DNA of 64,000 nucleotides from Dipetalonema caudispina (lineage: Eukaryota; Nematoda; Chromadorea; Rhabditida; Onchocercidae), in contig JABVXV010000010.1 of the NCBI GenBank assembly GCA_013365325.1, forward strand, positions 434,001 through 498,000. The letters run 5' to 3'. The position numbers and the translations under genes are program-made. The notes under the pieces were generated by a model. It did not search any database, was not told the DNA's origin, and saw only the letters and a list, made by a program, of their open reading frames with translations. Shown here in pieces: positions 37,801-57,511 of this stretch (position 1 is the first letter of the stretch; each line of letters starts with the position of its first letter).

Positions 37801-40800
37801 TAATTTTTATTAGAAGAAAATATTTCCCCTTATATCCTCATACATACATATGATACTTAAACAAATGTTCATTAATCAATATTATCAGCTTTCCATAATA
37901 AGTATAATGAAAAATTGTTCGATTTTCATTTCTCCAATAACTTTAAACAAATCTTAATTTATACCAAACTTATTTTCATTCAGTTTTTGTCAGCTGACAT
38001 TTAACACTGACTATTTCAATATTACATATTATTGACAAATATCTTAAAAAATTTCCACCTGATAAATAATTGGCGAAAATGTGATTACTTTTATGTATTT
38101 CATCACTTTATAATCTTTTCTCATTAATGATACACAAATGTTTTTAAAAAGTCAAATTATTGTTATAGAAATACTTTCTCGTCTCAAAAAATGGAAAGTA
38201 ATTTTAGCATTAGGTATTACCTTTATCCTGTACGTTTTGTTTATTTTTAAGCTAAAATCTCAAGCAGCTTAAATTGTATTTTGAGAATTCTCACGACTTT
38301 ACTATGCAACCTATTCTGAAAAATACGAATTTTTGGCAAACAAAATTGATCTACTAAGGTGACAAAAACTTCTCTTTAAGTGATCCGTCCAACTTGGTGA
38401 GTTTTTGCTGGTTTCCTTTTTATTGTTGTATAAAATAGTGTTAAGTTCAATTTACGGAGTTTCATCGAGTCAATGATCAGTTTAAAATCGTCAATTTCCA
38501 AAAAAAGAGAAGTAATTGAAAAGAATTCCATGACTTTTTTGTTCGCGTTGGCAATTTATCATCAAACCACCAGAACTTGACCAAAAATAAATTCATAAAT
38601 GTCAATGATTTCGATGTTTTTTAAATCGTTAATAAAAAATATGTGAATTTTCAACAAAAAAAAAAAATTATCAAAAATGAAATTATACAAGCTATTCATT
38701 CATTCACTTGTTTATTGGAAGTATTTGGACTAATTTTAATAACAGAGAATTATTTCATATAAAAATTTATCTTTAAGTATAAAATATTTGTGCATGGTTT
38801 AAACAAAACAAGAAAAAATTTTGGCAAAATTTTGTGCCAATCGAGTAGTATTGAATAGTAAAAAAACAAACCGGTTAAGAGAGGCGAATTGACGACGATA
38901 TTGTAAATGAAGGATCCTAGTGGCATCTCAGACGATACTCTCAACTATCATCTGGTGCAATGGAGAACAGATTGGCCAGCACCCAATTAGCATCCTTTTC
39001 CCCTAAATTTTATTTGTTCTTTCAATGAACTTACATATTTCTTGTCATTATTTATTACGTGTTTTTACGTCACTTCATTTTCTAGCTTTTTAATGTTATA
39101 TAGCGGACTAATTAGAAAGCTTATTAGTTCTGGACTATATTGTTAGTCTTCGTAATATTCAATTATCTTTATCGAAAAGTAATCAGAAATTATCCATCCT
39201 CTGTAAAATTCCGCAAATTAAAAAGAAGCTGTCGATTGTTTTTATTGAGCCATTTCTTTTTTTTTTTTTTTTTTTTACATTTTCTTCTACAAATTTTAGG
39301 ATAGATGAAATTTTACAGTAAGATCAACCATTTTAACGAGAAATGAGTAGTGTTGTAGAGAGATCAAAGAAATGATGAATGAAAATCCAAAAAACAAATT
39401 AAGAAGCTAGTCTGACTGCAATTTTGTGGCTAGTGATTTAATGTTGCACGAATAAGTAAATACTATCAATAAGATCGTTTGTATATTTTTAAGGCGGGGG
39501 CCGTGGTGGAAAGGTATAAGCTTGATGAAGAAAGAAATCTTCGGGGAAGATCAGTCAGCAGTGGCTAATTCAAAAAATGATTCTGCTGCTGAAACGAGGT
39601 TTGTGATAGCACCCTTTGCCTTTCATAATGGCAAATTGTTGTATGCTACGGTGAAAATTCATTGCTTGCATCGAGGATTAATGGGAAACGTCAAATGCTA
39701 AATATCAACTTCCAAGCTTTGCTTTTTTGTCAAATTCTAAAATCGAAATTTTTTGTTAGTTTTCAATATTCCGAAATTTACATTCCACATCGACCATTTC
39801 AAACCTGCAGGTTTGAGTAAACGAAGAAGTAAAAAGGGACAAAAATCAAACAAGTTATCGAAAAAGTAAATAAATTTCTTTTACTTTTTCAAATTTGTTT
39901 AATGCACATAATTTGCTTAAAATTTTCATCCATTTCTTTTAAATGATTCAAAAAACTTGAATTGTGATAATCTTACTTTCTTCAGTAAATGAAAGTAAAA
40001 TACAGCTGTGTTCAAGACAGTTGGCATGACGCGTTAAATACATGGTATCATACATCAATTTTATCTTTCTCAATTTCAATTTCATATAAACTTCTTGCAG
40101 TTTAAATGCAACAAGTGGACATGGAGAGGTTCGACAAGATAAGAATAGTCGGCAAGGAAGTATTGTCATTGGACTTGATAAAGAAGGTTGTTTCTCTTCT
40201 CTTATCACTGAATTACTTCAAATGTTTGTGGTAAATGTGCCATAATAAAAACTTGGATGATAAAGAATAATTCTTGCTAATTCTTGATAAAGAATAATCT
40301 TAACATCCTTGCAGATGATTCCCGCCGTTTTTCAATGTTATGGGACTCATTCAAAGCGAGAAAAAGCATCGGTGGAAATAATTTGGCTTTATTCGAAGAG
40401 CCAAGTGAACCTTTCATTAGTTCCTACCTCAAAGGTTATACAACTCCAGGTCCATTAGAACGTGAAAAAAGCAAGCATGCTAAGGTAAACAATACTTTTT
40501 TGTTAGAATCTTTCAGTTTTGAAAAACTTCAGCCAATACTTGATATAAATAAATTCTACGAAAAAATTAGAGGTTACTTATGAATAAAATGTTTGGTAAA
40601 TATGCAGTCATCATTTTACATAAATATGTCACTACTATTTTAGTAAAAGAAAAATCTTTTTTTATCTTAAGCTTTTGTATTTTCAGGCAGAACTTGGTGT
40701 TATGCTGGGTGTTTATTTACCAACAATTCAGCATATCCTTGGTGTAACTATGTTTATACGTCTTTTTTGGATGGTGGGTATCGCTGGTATCGCTCAAACC

Positions 40801-43800
40801 TTCTTTCTATTGTTTATCTGCTGCCTTTGTGTTAGTTGTTACCTTTTGAATAGTTTCAGTACATTAGGTTAAATTTAACGAGATTTTGGGCATTGATTCC
40901 AATTACTTCATCTTATGCTCAGCTTTATGCCAAATCGATTGGTATTTATTTTATCATCAACTCTCTCCTTTAATTTTATTTTGTGCACTGATCCTTCGAA
41001 CTTCTGTTAAATTTTGTTGTAGATCATCATCATTATCTCCATAATTTTCTGTCTTTTCCATTTGTCAACAACTAATCACTCCCTTTAACAGTCTTCACAC
41101 CTTTTTCTTATGATGAATAAGAAGTAAGAGAAAACACCCAAACATAAAAATCACGGAGTAATATGATTTAGCGGTATCGCAAACATTACTTTTCTTTGTT
41201 GAAATAAAGTCGATACAATTGTTTGAATTATTTACCTATCTTGAAATTTTTTAAAATCAATTAAATGAATTATTTGCAGACTTTCTTAACCAGCATAAGC
41301 TTATCAGCAATAGCAACAAATGGTGTAGTAGAAAGTGGTGGTGCATATTTCATGATTTCGCGAAATCTTGGACCTGAATTTGGCTCAGCTGTTGGCATAC
41401 TGTTTTATTTGGCTAATACTGTTGCCACAGCAATGTATCTCGTCGGTGGTGTCGAAATATTACTGGTTGAAAAATTCTCTTTATGATAGATTATACTACT
41501 AAAGCCTTGAATTTTTTATCTGGTTCCCCAATAAACTTAATTTTTTGAACAAATTTTCAAGTCTATGAATGATTTTCAGATTTAATCCTGAGAAATTTCA
41601 AGAACCTATGAGAGGAAGAGTTTACCTTTAAAATCTCAGTTTAATTTCAGCTTTACATATTTCCTGGTATGACAATTGGTGGTACAGAAGTTCATTCAGA
41701 CACAGGTAATTTTTGCATCATGACGTCAGGAAATTTGTGTTTAATAAATACTATCTTCGTGAAATTAATAAAGTTTCCAGGATTAATGGGTTGGATGTCG
41801 CATAACTTGCGACTTTATGCCACTATTTTATTGCTATTGGAATTTGCAATTGTTGCAATGGGAGTTAAATTTGTCCAGCTCTTTGCACCGGTGATTTTTT
41901 TTTTTTTTTTTTTTTTTTTTTGCGTGTCAGTAATTTTCTCCATCTAAATTTATAAAATTCTCCAATTTTGATTTCACTTTAAATAATTAAAGGTATCACT
42001 GTTTTGTGTTATTCTATCAATCTTCGCTTGTTATGCTGGTGGAATTGAAAAAACGATCACATCATCTGATGCACAACAGTACGTTTTCAGAATTTCAAGA
42101 AAATATTGCCACATATTTATTTGAATTGGAATAATTAATTATTGTTTGAGGCGAAGCTTAAAAATTTTCCTGTATAAAGTTGATATTGAAATAGCAGATA
42201 ACCAGAAAACTAATTATAATATACAATTAAAAGGATGGTATCCATCTCAGGACTATTTGACATTTTGATATAAGGCTGATAGTTGCAGTAATGGATAACT
42301 TATAAAAGATTTAAAGGCGATTTTTGAGCATTTAAATTTCTATCCAAATTTCATCTTCAGCAGAGACTAAGTTTTATTTGAAATAAATAAACTTCATCTA
42401 TTCATTTTCCTCACATTTATGAATTTAGTGTCTGCATGTTGGGCAAACATTTATTACAAGCACGGGTTGTCTTACCTGATGACGTCCCACTTTCTGATAT
42501 TTGCAATTATTGTAATGCTTCTATGCCGTTAGTTTTCTTTAAATTTAATTTTCAATTTTGCTTAATTTCTTTTTTACAAATTTCAATGTTTAAGTCTTTT
42601 CTTACATTTCCAACTGTGAGTAAGGGATCTTAATTCGATGTGTTCTGAAAGATTTCCTTATTACAGTGGGCCGTTACTAAATTATTTTTGCCCAAATGGC
42701 GAATGCTCTGAAATGTTCGTAAAAAATGAATTACGTTGTATCAATGGCTTTCCGGGATTTGGAAGCAGCGCTTTTGTCGGTAACCACCTGATAATTTTCA
42801 GACAAAAATTAGAATTTCAAAAATACTGATGACTTTAATCAAATAAGAAAATTCTTATAACGATAGGACAATGATTGATATCGGTAAAAACATTGAATTG
42901 CAGATAATTTGGGACCAAATTATGTTGGTAAAAATGAATATCTGAAAGGAAAATCAGCTGATCGAAATGTGGAAGTATTCCAGGATGTTAAGACGACATT
43001 TTTCATGTTACTTGCTATTTATTTCCCAGCAGTTACTGGAATTTTGACTGGCGCTAATATGAGCGGTTCGTTTCAATGATCAATCATTTGAATTGAATAT
43101 CTTAGCATTAAATAAGATGCTTGTTCGTGTGTTTATTATTTTCAAAGCTAAAGCTTTTAGTATAACTCACTGATGAAATTTTATTTGTAGGAGATTTAAA
43201 GGATCCGAATTTTTCAATCCCAGCTGGTACCATTGCCGCTCAACTGACGACATCATTCATCTATTTCTCGCTTGCTTTGGTTTTTGGTGCGACGATTAAT
43301 GGTGCTGTACTGCGAGACAAGTCTGCTTTTTGTCAATTTTTAACCAAAAATTAATTTTTGGCCAATTCAAATTTGAAAAGTCCATATATCAATTCAAATT
43401 TTTTGAGGAATATTTTTCTCACCCTAGTTTGACTAAAGAAGATGGATTTCAATCAAAGAATTTTGTGCAGATATGGGCAATCATTGCGTGGTGGCATGAT
43501 CGTTGCCAATTTAGCTTGGCCAACGGAATGGCTTTTATTGGTTGGATCATTTTTATCAACATTTGGTGCTGCTCTTCAGTGTCTCTGCAGTAAGTTCTAT
43601 TGTTTTTCTAATTAGGTAGTCCAAATACATTCCACAGTTTCATTTTCAAACTAACTTTTTATGTCTAAGTTTTTTATTGAAAACTTCAGATAATACTGTC
43701 AGATAGTGAAACTTACGTATTTAACACAACTATATGTGTAACATTCAAAAATTTAAAATTACCACCTCAGTTTTCATAATTGTAAAATCTGTAAGAATGA

Positions 43801-46800
43801 ATCAAGCTCTATGAAATTAACAATTTTTGGTCTTAAAGTTAAGGAGATTCATTAAATTTAATAGTTTTGTGTAATTTAAATTTTGGAAAATGAATTGTAA
43901 ATAAATATTTTAGAAGAAAATTATAAGATCTCGGATGAGTAGTCTTGAAGTTTATTTTTTTTTTGAGGTGCGCCACGTCTTCTGCAATCAATTGCTAAAG
44001 ATGATGTAATACCAGTTTTGAAACCATTCGCAAAAGTTACGTCAAAAAACGAGCCATTTAAAGGGTATTTATAATTTCATTGTTAAAATTATTTTTTAAC
44101 GTTTGTTATTGAATTGTTGCTTCTCTGTTGGGATTACTTACGACGTCAATAATTAACATTTAGAATATCATATTTTTATAGATTAGTGATAACGATTATA
44201 ATAGCGGAATTGTCAATATTATTGGGTGCAATGGATCAGATAGCTGCCGTGGTTGATTTTTTCTTCCTGATGTGCTACGCATTTGTAAATTTGATCTGTG
44301 CATTGCACTCACTCCTCGGTGCACCTAACTGGAGACCACGATTTAAATTCTACCATTGGTTAGCATACACATTGAGAAATATTATTTCATAACTAACCGC
44401 AAGAAATCCAATGCAAAACACTCATTATTGTGACAGTTATGGATCGCAAGGATCGAACAACCATAACACTGATAAACAAATTCTTGGAAGTTTTAACAAA
44501 CATAATAAATCGACTTGAACCACTTAATAGATTAAACAGTCTGGAACTATCAATTTTTGCTCGTCATATTTTAGGCGGCTACTTCAACGTGAAGTATGTG
44601 CGACCATAGGAGGTGCTTCACTGACTTACTGACCAAGCAGTTATCTTAGTACCGTAATTTCTGAAAATTCGTAGTTTAATTCGTTGTTTGCTACAGAATA
44701 CCTTCATTCTAGTATATTTCTAGCAGAAATCCTCGTCAATTCTGGAAAATCAAATTAAATTTCAAGACAAACTTACTCCCACATTTCGTTAATTTCAGGT
44801 CTTTAGCATTACTTGGCGCAGGACTTTGTTTCTTCATCATGTTTAGCACCCATTGGGACTATGCAATTGTTTCATGTGTGCTTTGTCTAGTTATATACAA
44901 ATATGTCGAATGGAAAGGGTAAATTATTATTATATCAATTTTTCCTCTACTTTGAAATCGAAATTCGAGTATTTTTGGATCTTATTCATTATTTGCATGA
45001 AGTTTTACCTTCATTAATTTTTGCAGTGCTAAGAAAGAATGGGGCGATGGAATCCGTGGTTTAGCCCTGACAACAGCACAATATTCGTTGATGAAAATTA
45101 ATGAGAAAGATCCACATCCAAAAAATTTCCGGTGCAGTTTTTTGTTACAATTTTCAAATTTAATTACAAATTTAATATTTACAGTAAGTATAGTAAAAAT
45201 TTCGTATTCGCACATCGTTACATTATGGCTATTTTCTCTAATCGAACTTCTGAAACAGTTAGTTGTTATCTGTGGTATAATTTTAGACCGCAGTTACTAT
45301 TGCTTTTATCAATGCCTTGGTCCAAAGAACTTGTTGATATGCGCTATTTGAATTTGATCAATTTAGCATCACAACTTAAAGCTAGTCGTGGCTTAACTAT
45401 TGTTGTCGCATTTCTACGTGGCAATCCTTTAGTTATCGAAGATAGAAAAAAAGCGGAAGAGGTGTGTTTTTTGCTTTATGATTAAGGCATTGAATTGTTG
45501 TATGATTTTCGTTAATTCAATAGAAGAATTTTTAAGCTTAAAATTTTATAGAATAGTCTTTTTACTAGCTGGAAAAAGAGGGTGAAATCAAAACTTTAAT
45601 AAATTTACGTAATCCTGAGTAATTCAAACAGGTAAAAGCACGAATGGAATTCGATATGAATCAAATCAGACTCCGTGGTTTTGCAAAAACATTGGTGTAT
45701 GGTGAAACACAAGTAAGTATAACATTTTTATGTTATCAGTCAAAGAATTGCAGCTATATTTAGGTCTTTTGTGAAACCGTTAAACCATTTTTCTTTTCTT
45801 TCGGTAAATTTCTATTAATATTCATCAGGGAACTATTCATTATCAATTTCATAATGATCATTTAAACTTGACATAGATTGGAGGAAGTGTTTCAACGTTA
45901 ATTCAAAGTGTCGGAATGGGTGGATTAAGACCAAATACGCTTCTGCTAAGTTGGCCTGTTCACACGCACGGTTCTTCACGTGAAGCTATTGATTCAGAAT
46001 ATCATACATTCACTGGTAAATTTAGTCAATACAATAAAGATTTCAAGCATAGCTTGTCCATAATTATTGTAGGAGTCCCTATAATTTAAGGAAATTTCAA
46101 AAGTTTCAACTTTTTCGAAGATATGGAGAAATTTATTGGATTGTCAAAATCTTTGAATTTATAGATAAATTGCATGTTGGTGTTGCAACAGATATGTGCC
46201 TTGTTGTTGCCAAAGATATTGTTAATTTCCCAGTTTCGGCCATTCGTCTTGCTGGAACCATTGACGTGTACTGGATTGTACAAGATGGCGGTCTATGTAT
46301 ACTTATCGCTTATTTATTGACTCAAAGCAAAGTATAGTTGTTTCAAATAAATTTATATTTGTATGCATATTTTTCATTAAAAAGTAATTTATTAAATGAA
46401 GCAAAATTTTGAGGGATTCGAAGTTAACATACTAATCCATTGGTTATTGTGATCAATAATTTCTGGAATTTTTTTTCTATAAAATTGGTAATCGATATGA
46501 ACATGTGATAATTATAAAAATCATCGATCAGCAGCAGACGGTGATTTCTATTCAAAGGTGTGGCGGGGATGCAAACTTCGAGTGATAGCAATTGCGCAGG
46601 AAATGGATAATAACACAAAGCTACAAGCAGATCTTCAGAAATATGTTTATCAGCTAAGGATTGATGCCAGAATAATGGTAAATCAGGCGTATTTCAATAC
46701 TGAGTTTACTTATGATAAATACCCTATTTATTTGGGATATAAGTCTAACAAAAATTTGACATAAAATTTTAAATTTTAACTCCCCGATTAAATTGAACTT

Positions 46801-48354
46801 GACAAATTTTGTTTGATTTTTCTTTAGTCATTTAGCAAATATCATTGAATTTCAGCTAGTAAATTGAAGATCAGAATGAGAACAGGAAATTTTAATTTAA
46901 TAGAAAAATTCTGAAACTTCGAAACACACTTCGAAAAATTTTAATTTTAAAACACTTTAATATTAAAAAAGTCTAATCCCCATTTTCCTTTCATAATAGT
47001 GAAATATTACCAGGTCATAGAATTATCAGATCCAAAAATTTCAAAGAATGCTTTCGAAAGAACACTTCTTATGGAGGAAAGAACTCGATATATGCACGAA
47101 ATGTATGAAATAAAAGGAAAATTAAGCAAAATATCGGTGAGAAACGTTATCACTTGAAAGCAGGAGAAATTTAGAAATAAAACTTGACTTCAATGAAATT
47201 TTGAAAAATTCAGCCTTTGGTCATGGCAGAAATGAGGCAAAATGGTAAGCTGAATAATGACGATAACGATATAGACAATGAGACAAAAGAGAAGACTGAT
47301 GATAAAAATGGCGATGAGGATAATGAGGAAACACCAACATCGTCGAAAGAAAAAGTATTACCAGTGAAAAAAACATCGCCTTCGGAAAAAACGCCATCAA
47401 ATCAGGATGAAAAGTAACTTCTTATGTTTTTATTCCTAGTTAAACAATTTTTAAAATTATTAAATTCCTTTCAAATTTTAATTCCGGATTTTTCAGTTAT
47501 TTACCAATTTTCGCAATTACTCTTTTACAACAGCAAATATAATGGCTGGAATGTTTAATGAATCATCTACAATTTATTTTTATACAAATCCCTCTGCAAC
47601 AGGCGAGTAACAATAGCAGAATCGAAGAATGAAATTGTGGCAGGAAATGGCGGCGATGATCGCGATAAAAAATTCAGGATGCTCGACAAAAAAAAAGTAT
47701 GTTTTAAAGCTAAGCTAAGAAATTACTCTTTCTATTTAAGATTAAAATATTGTTGGAATAAATCCCAACTTGCAAGTTTTGCTAATGGGTTAGCCGTCAA
47801 ATAAGCCCGAATTCCACTGTTCATTATCAATGTATCACAGCTAGCTATAGTAGAATTTTGCAAGATGCTGACTGTCGCGTTAGAGTACGAATTCATCCAA
47901 ACTGAATGTTTATTGTTTTAGAGTAAGATCAATTAATTCTTTGGGAAATTTCAGGTGCGCAAAATGCACACAGCAGTTCGACTGAATGAACTGATTCTTG
48001 CAAATTCCTCTGACAGTCAACTAGTGCTGCTCAATTTACCGAAGCCTCCCGTTGCCAAAGAAGGTATGTAACCATACTAAAGTAAAATAGGTATATACGA
48101 AGGCTTAACTTTGTATCTTTTCATATTGCTTTTGAAAACAACTTAGCGAAGGACATATACAAAGACTAGATATTTTGTTTGCTTGATGTTCGGAATTTTT
48201 ACAATCAGATTAAATCCGAATAATTAAGCAAACTTTTAAAAATATTTCAGGCCTTGATGATTACATGCACTACCTTGAAGTATTATCTGATAAAATTCCT
48301 CGTATTTTGTTTATACGAGGAACAGGCAAAGAAGTTATCACCACATATTCTTGA
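34893..48354 (+). CDS. kcc: K-Cl cotransporter, SLC12/KCC family
   Basis: Electroneutral K+/Cl- symporter of the plasma membrane, for chloride and volume homeostasis. Long form: exon 1 34893-34981, then 39494-39598 and 26 further exons (40101-40186, 40315-40484, 40687-40830, 41280-41465, 41651-41705, 41781-41890, 41993-42078, 42429-42527, 42667-42779, 42904-43065, 43191-43320, 43471-43589, 43968-44064, 44182-44358, 44799-44918, 45027-45131, 45287-45461, 45632-45712, 45877-46015, 46165-46331, 46558-46677, 47014-47136, 47214-47413, 47603-47696, 47955-48063, 48251-48354), 1154 aa. Short form starts at ATG 39525 (1114 aa). Hallmarks are [39 protein letters not shown], an extracellular Cys loop, [35 protein letters not shown] and the C-terminus GKEVITTYS. 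The paired regulatory threonines of KCCs are kept: ERTLLMEE (T922) and [10 protein letters not shown] (T1050, short-form numbering). An acidic insert lies before the last exons. AATAAA at 48778. Confidence 0.93.
36711..36855 (+). other. Candidate frame-shifting cassette exon in the KCC gene
   Basis: Follows CTATTTAG and ends at either AAT|GTAAAT (36819) or GCG|GTAAGA (36855). It continues the phase of the 34893 exon and reads [20 protein letters not shown] and onward without a stop. Either length is 1 mod 3, so inclusion shifts the next exon (39494) into a frame that stops at 39571. It may be a poison exon, part of a separate 91-103 aa product, or false. Confidence 0.35.
39485..39493 (+). promoter_or_regulatory. 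Acceptor used by KCC exon 2, possibly also trans-spliced
   Basis: TATTTTTAAG precedes exon 39494-39598. If a spliced leader is added here, translation would start at ATG 39525 ([10 protein letters not shown]) and give the short form. If it is joined in cis to 34981, the frame runs through ATG 39525 to the long form. Confidence 0.4.
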
Positions 48355-50030
48355 TCGTTCCAGTTTTTTCTTTTTTATTTTCTTTTTTGGTTACTACACA
48401 TTTATTTAAAACAAAAAAAAAAGAATTTATCCGACCTTCCTTTCTTCTCGAAAGGAGCAAAACGATTCCAAAGATAACAGATTCTAAGGATATACAAGAA
48501 TTTTGTCGTCAAAATTTTGGAATTTGACAGAATCCTAAGATGTCTAACAACAACATATATGCAGTTTTTGAAACTTCCTGTGACGAATTGTTGACTTACT
48601 GTACATAAACTTTCTATTTTGTATGCAATGTTCTTGATATCTTGTGTAATTATCAATCAGCAGATACTAACCCGAAAATGTGTCTGATATCCAATTTTGC
48701 ATACTTTAATTAAAAAAGATTGCAATCATTTTGTAACATGCAACTGAAAAAAACTCTTATAATTCCGATAGTTACGAAATAAAGTTTTATGAACTCCAAG
48801 GTCTACAGAAATTCTTGAATTCAATTAAAAGTACATGACAAATTATATGAATTCGAAATAAAAGAATATAGGTCACATCTGAGCAAAAAAAGAATTCTGT
48901 GATCAAATTAGAATACTACCAATTTCTTAGCGTATTTGTAAGTGAATAACAAAACTTGATACTAAATAACATCAGAAGCGAATGAATTGTATCGAATTTA
49001 GCAATTATGTGCTCCATGTTTTCCCAAAAGTTACTCAGCAATTATTGCTCATTTCGCAATGACCTACTATGAGAAACAGTACATAAATTAAGATGCGGAA
49101 GGTTAATTAACCTAATTGTACAATTCGTGAAATATTTGAATAAATATTGAAAAAATATTTGGAAAAAACCAGGTCTTTTGATTTCAGTCGATACTGCTAC
49201 TGTTGATCAATGACCTTACTTTACTTTCATGTTCGTAAGACATTTTTAGCTGCAGCAAATCTTTACATTTTCTCAAAACATGAACATTTAGGATACTATT
49301 CAGATCTCTGACATGAAATTAAAAATGAAAAATAAGACTAGGAAGTTCTGACCTTACTATTCTGATTACAGGAACTAAACGGAGGCCAAATTTGCACTAC
49401 TATAAAACCATTAGATGAATCATAGACATAAAGATCAAGATTCCTCTAATATCCACTACAGTTCAAGCAGCAAAGGCACTCGCACCACCTTTCCATAACA
49501 CTTGACATGTAACGTATCAACTGCTGCAAGCTACACACTCGCTTACTACTTATTCCTTACGATTACAGTTCCTTCAGGAATTAAATTTTCTTATAAGACA
49601 CTCCTTTTATTCTTTCATTCTGCAACTAAAATCAAAGAAACACTCTAAAAGGCAAGGAATGCTTGCATAATGTTGAAAGGCACAATCAGTCAAACAACTA
49701 AAGCGAACATAAGAAGAAACTATGAGTATAGCCACAAATTCAGATCAAAATCGCCCAATACATCTACTCAAGTCATGCTATTATTTCCAGTTATCAGCTG
49801 AATCAAGAAAAGCAACATCTCGAAGCTCCTGTTATTCTGACATTTATCTTTGTACAAAGCTTGTTTTCAGGAATGTATACACAGCTAATCTTTCTTCTCA
49901 ATTTTCCTACTTCGCAAGCTTGAAGTTTTCACTGTAAATGTGTTAAGTGCTAATCAATGTTGAATAAGAATACATTTGTTTATTCTAAGTGTCATTCTCA
50001 AAACAAGTAATAAAAGACGGCAATAATATT
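48355..50030. other. Convergent intergenic region between KCC and the sel-5-like gene
   Basis: Tail-to-tail spacer of about 1.7 kb. It holds a likely polyadenylation signal for each side: AATAAA at 48778-48783 on the plus strand and its complement at 49979-49984 for the minus strand. No other gene seen. Confidence 0.6.
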
Positions 50031-55429
<5,399 letters not shown>

Positions 55430-57511
55430 TTTCAGCCTTTAGTAGAACAACGTCATCAGTAAGAATTGATCGAGCTCTTTTTTAATCCATTCCTTCCATA
55501 ACAATAAAAAGTTGATGCATTGATTTGATAAACCAAGTTAAGAATGAATAGTACAGTACGAAACTAAGAGTGAGAAAACCCATCACTTCCTTAACTTGAA
55601 CCTAGAACCTATTTAGCACCGAACATTCCAATCAAATTACTATCACTTTTCTTATCACTTAAGTGAACAATTCAAACCAGCACTATTTTCATAAGCTCTT
55701 AATACTTCATCGTTGTGTTAATTCATGAAATTCTATTATCCGACCAGTAATTTCGAGAATTTCTCCTTTTTTTTTCTACCAAAATCTGTTAGCAATCTTA
55801 TTTTCCAATGCTTCTTCCAACGTGAAGGAAGTTCCATGATGTTAGAAGTTATTCAAACAGTATATCTTCAATTCTTTACTTCCATACCGTCTCGGTGTAA
55901 GCTAAAAATTTGTATACCTCTTATCTTACACGCATAAACACCCGGTCAACACGTAAATTTCGCGTAAGCGTCGTAGAAACAAGGAACCATATGTGGTTAA
56001 TTGCTAGTAAAGGTTTATCAATTCAGTTACCGATTACTCGTTTTCGTGTCGAGACCGGATTATTCAGATTCTGAATGATAAAGTGATTGGATCCGTTTCA
56101 GGTAGAGTATTTCGATAAATACTGATGAAGGATTGATCTTTCCAGTAGATTCTTTAGTTTATTAGCGCCCGCCACCAGTACTTATTTCTGGAGTGTTTTA
56201 TCACAGATAGTTTCTTCAGAATGTATAGTAATGATAAGCTTTGTATGATTGTCATTGCTGGTGATCTTTCCGGAGAAATTCTGAATAACCGATCTATGAT
56301 AAAATATGGTTAATTAATGATATCACATTTTATTTTTTCAAAGTTTCACATATTCTTATTATTCTCTTCTACATTTAACATATACATTTTTTATGGAAGG
56401 ACAATTAAAGTTTGTTCTGAGAATTTCGAGAAATAGGAATTGTGATGGTAAATATGTGTGCATGTTGTATTTGGATTTAGTTGCGTGACCAATTTAGTGA
56501 TGATTAATTGTAGGATGTGTGTCTCGGGAAATGGCAGAGAATGATGAGAATGGTGAAATTGATATCATAGATTTATTGAACATTGAAAATCAGATGGTAA
56601 AAGTGATATACAAGAATGAATGTGAAATGATGAAGATGACGAATGACAAGGAAACAGATAACTAGGATGTTTGTATGGCTTATTTGGAAGAACGCCGTGC
56701 GATATGAATGGAGAGCTTTAAAATGTTGATACAGAAGTGATTCAAACCTGTAAAGCAAACAGATTTAAAGTGGTGACTTAATAGCTGTTCTGCTCGGTCA
56801 ATCCACCGGCTGGTCACTATTGCACAGTTTAATATACATACACAAACATCGAAGTACACCATCCTAATCATTTGTCCACATTGCTTATTTGCTGAGCTCT
56901 CATTTCCTCTGAATACTCTTTCGCGTTTGCTCAAATTGAAAATTTTAGCACTTCCGCCTTACTCCTTGGGTAAGTATTTTCTTACTTAAGTTCAAGTTGA
57001 AGGTTAAATTTTTTAATTTCATTAATGACCTTCTCTGGATGTTCCTGTTAACATCGCCGTCCACTTAATTTGGAAAGAATTGATAGGAGTCCAAAATTTA
57101 AGTTTTGTACCCTATAAGTTCATCGTGCCTCTGTTACTTACACATAATTGTCTTAAACATTTGGCTCAAAAAGCGAAACCTCTGGATGCCCAATTTTTTT
57201 TTAAATTTAACTTAGGTGTGGGAGCTATCACTGATCGTTCTAAATAATGAATTTCAGACTATATTATTAAGTTTATCGGAAGAAATTAATTTATTACAGA
57301 TGACTATTCGTTGAAGTGATTTGCCAGCGAGCGAACAGGAACAATTTCATATGGCACATACCACTACTGCGCAAGTCTTCTTATTTCATTAAATTCAAAA
57401 TTTGCTGAATCATTAATTGATGAAGCATTCTTCCTCAGTTTTTGGGTTTCTATTATCTTAATATTAAAGTAACTTGCACCCTCTCAGATTACAAAGCTGA
57501 AACTTCATATA
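55430..57511. other. Divergent intergenic region
   Basis: Spacer of about 2.1 kb between the start of the minus-strand kinase and the plus-strand CX-module gene; both promoters should lie here. A 44-codon acidic ORF at 56531-56665 follows an ATTGTAG acceptor-like site but has no partner exon. Nothing else recognised. Confidence 0.5.

Noticed and set aside
56531..56665. 44-codon acidic ORF after an acceptor-like site
   Set aside because: No downstream exon fits its donor phase (CAG ATG|GTAAAA), and the next gene has its own signal-peptide exon.
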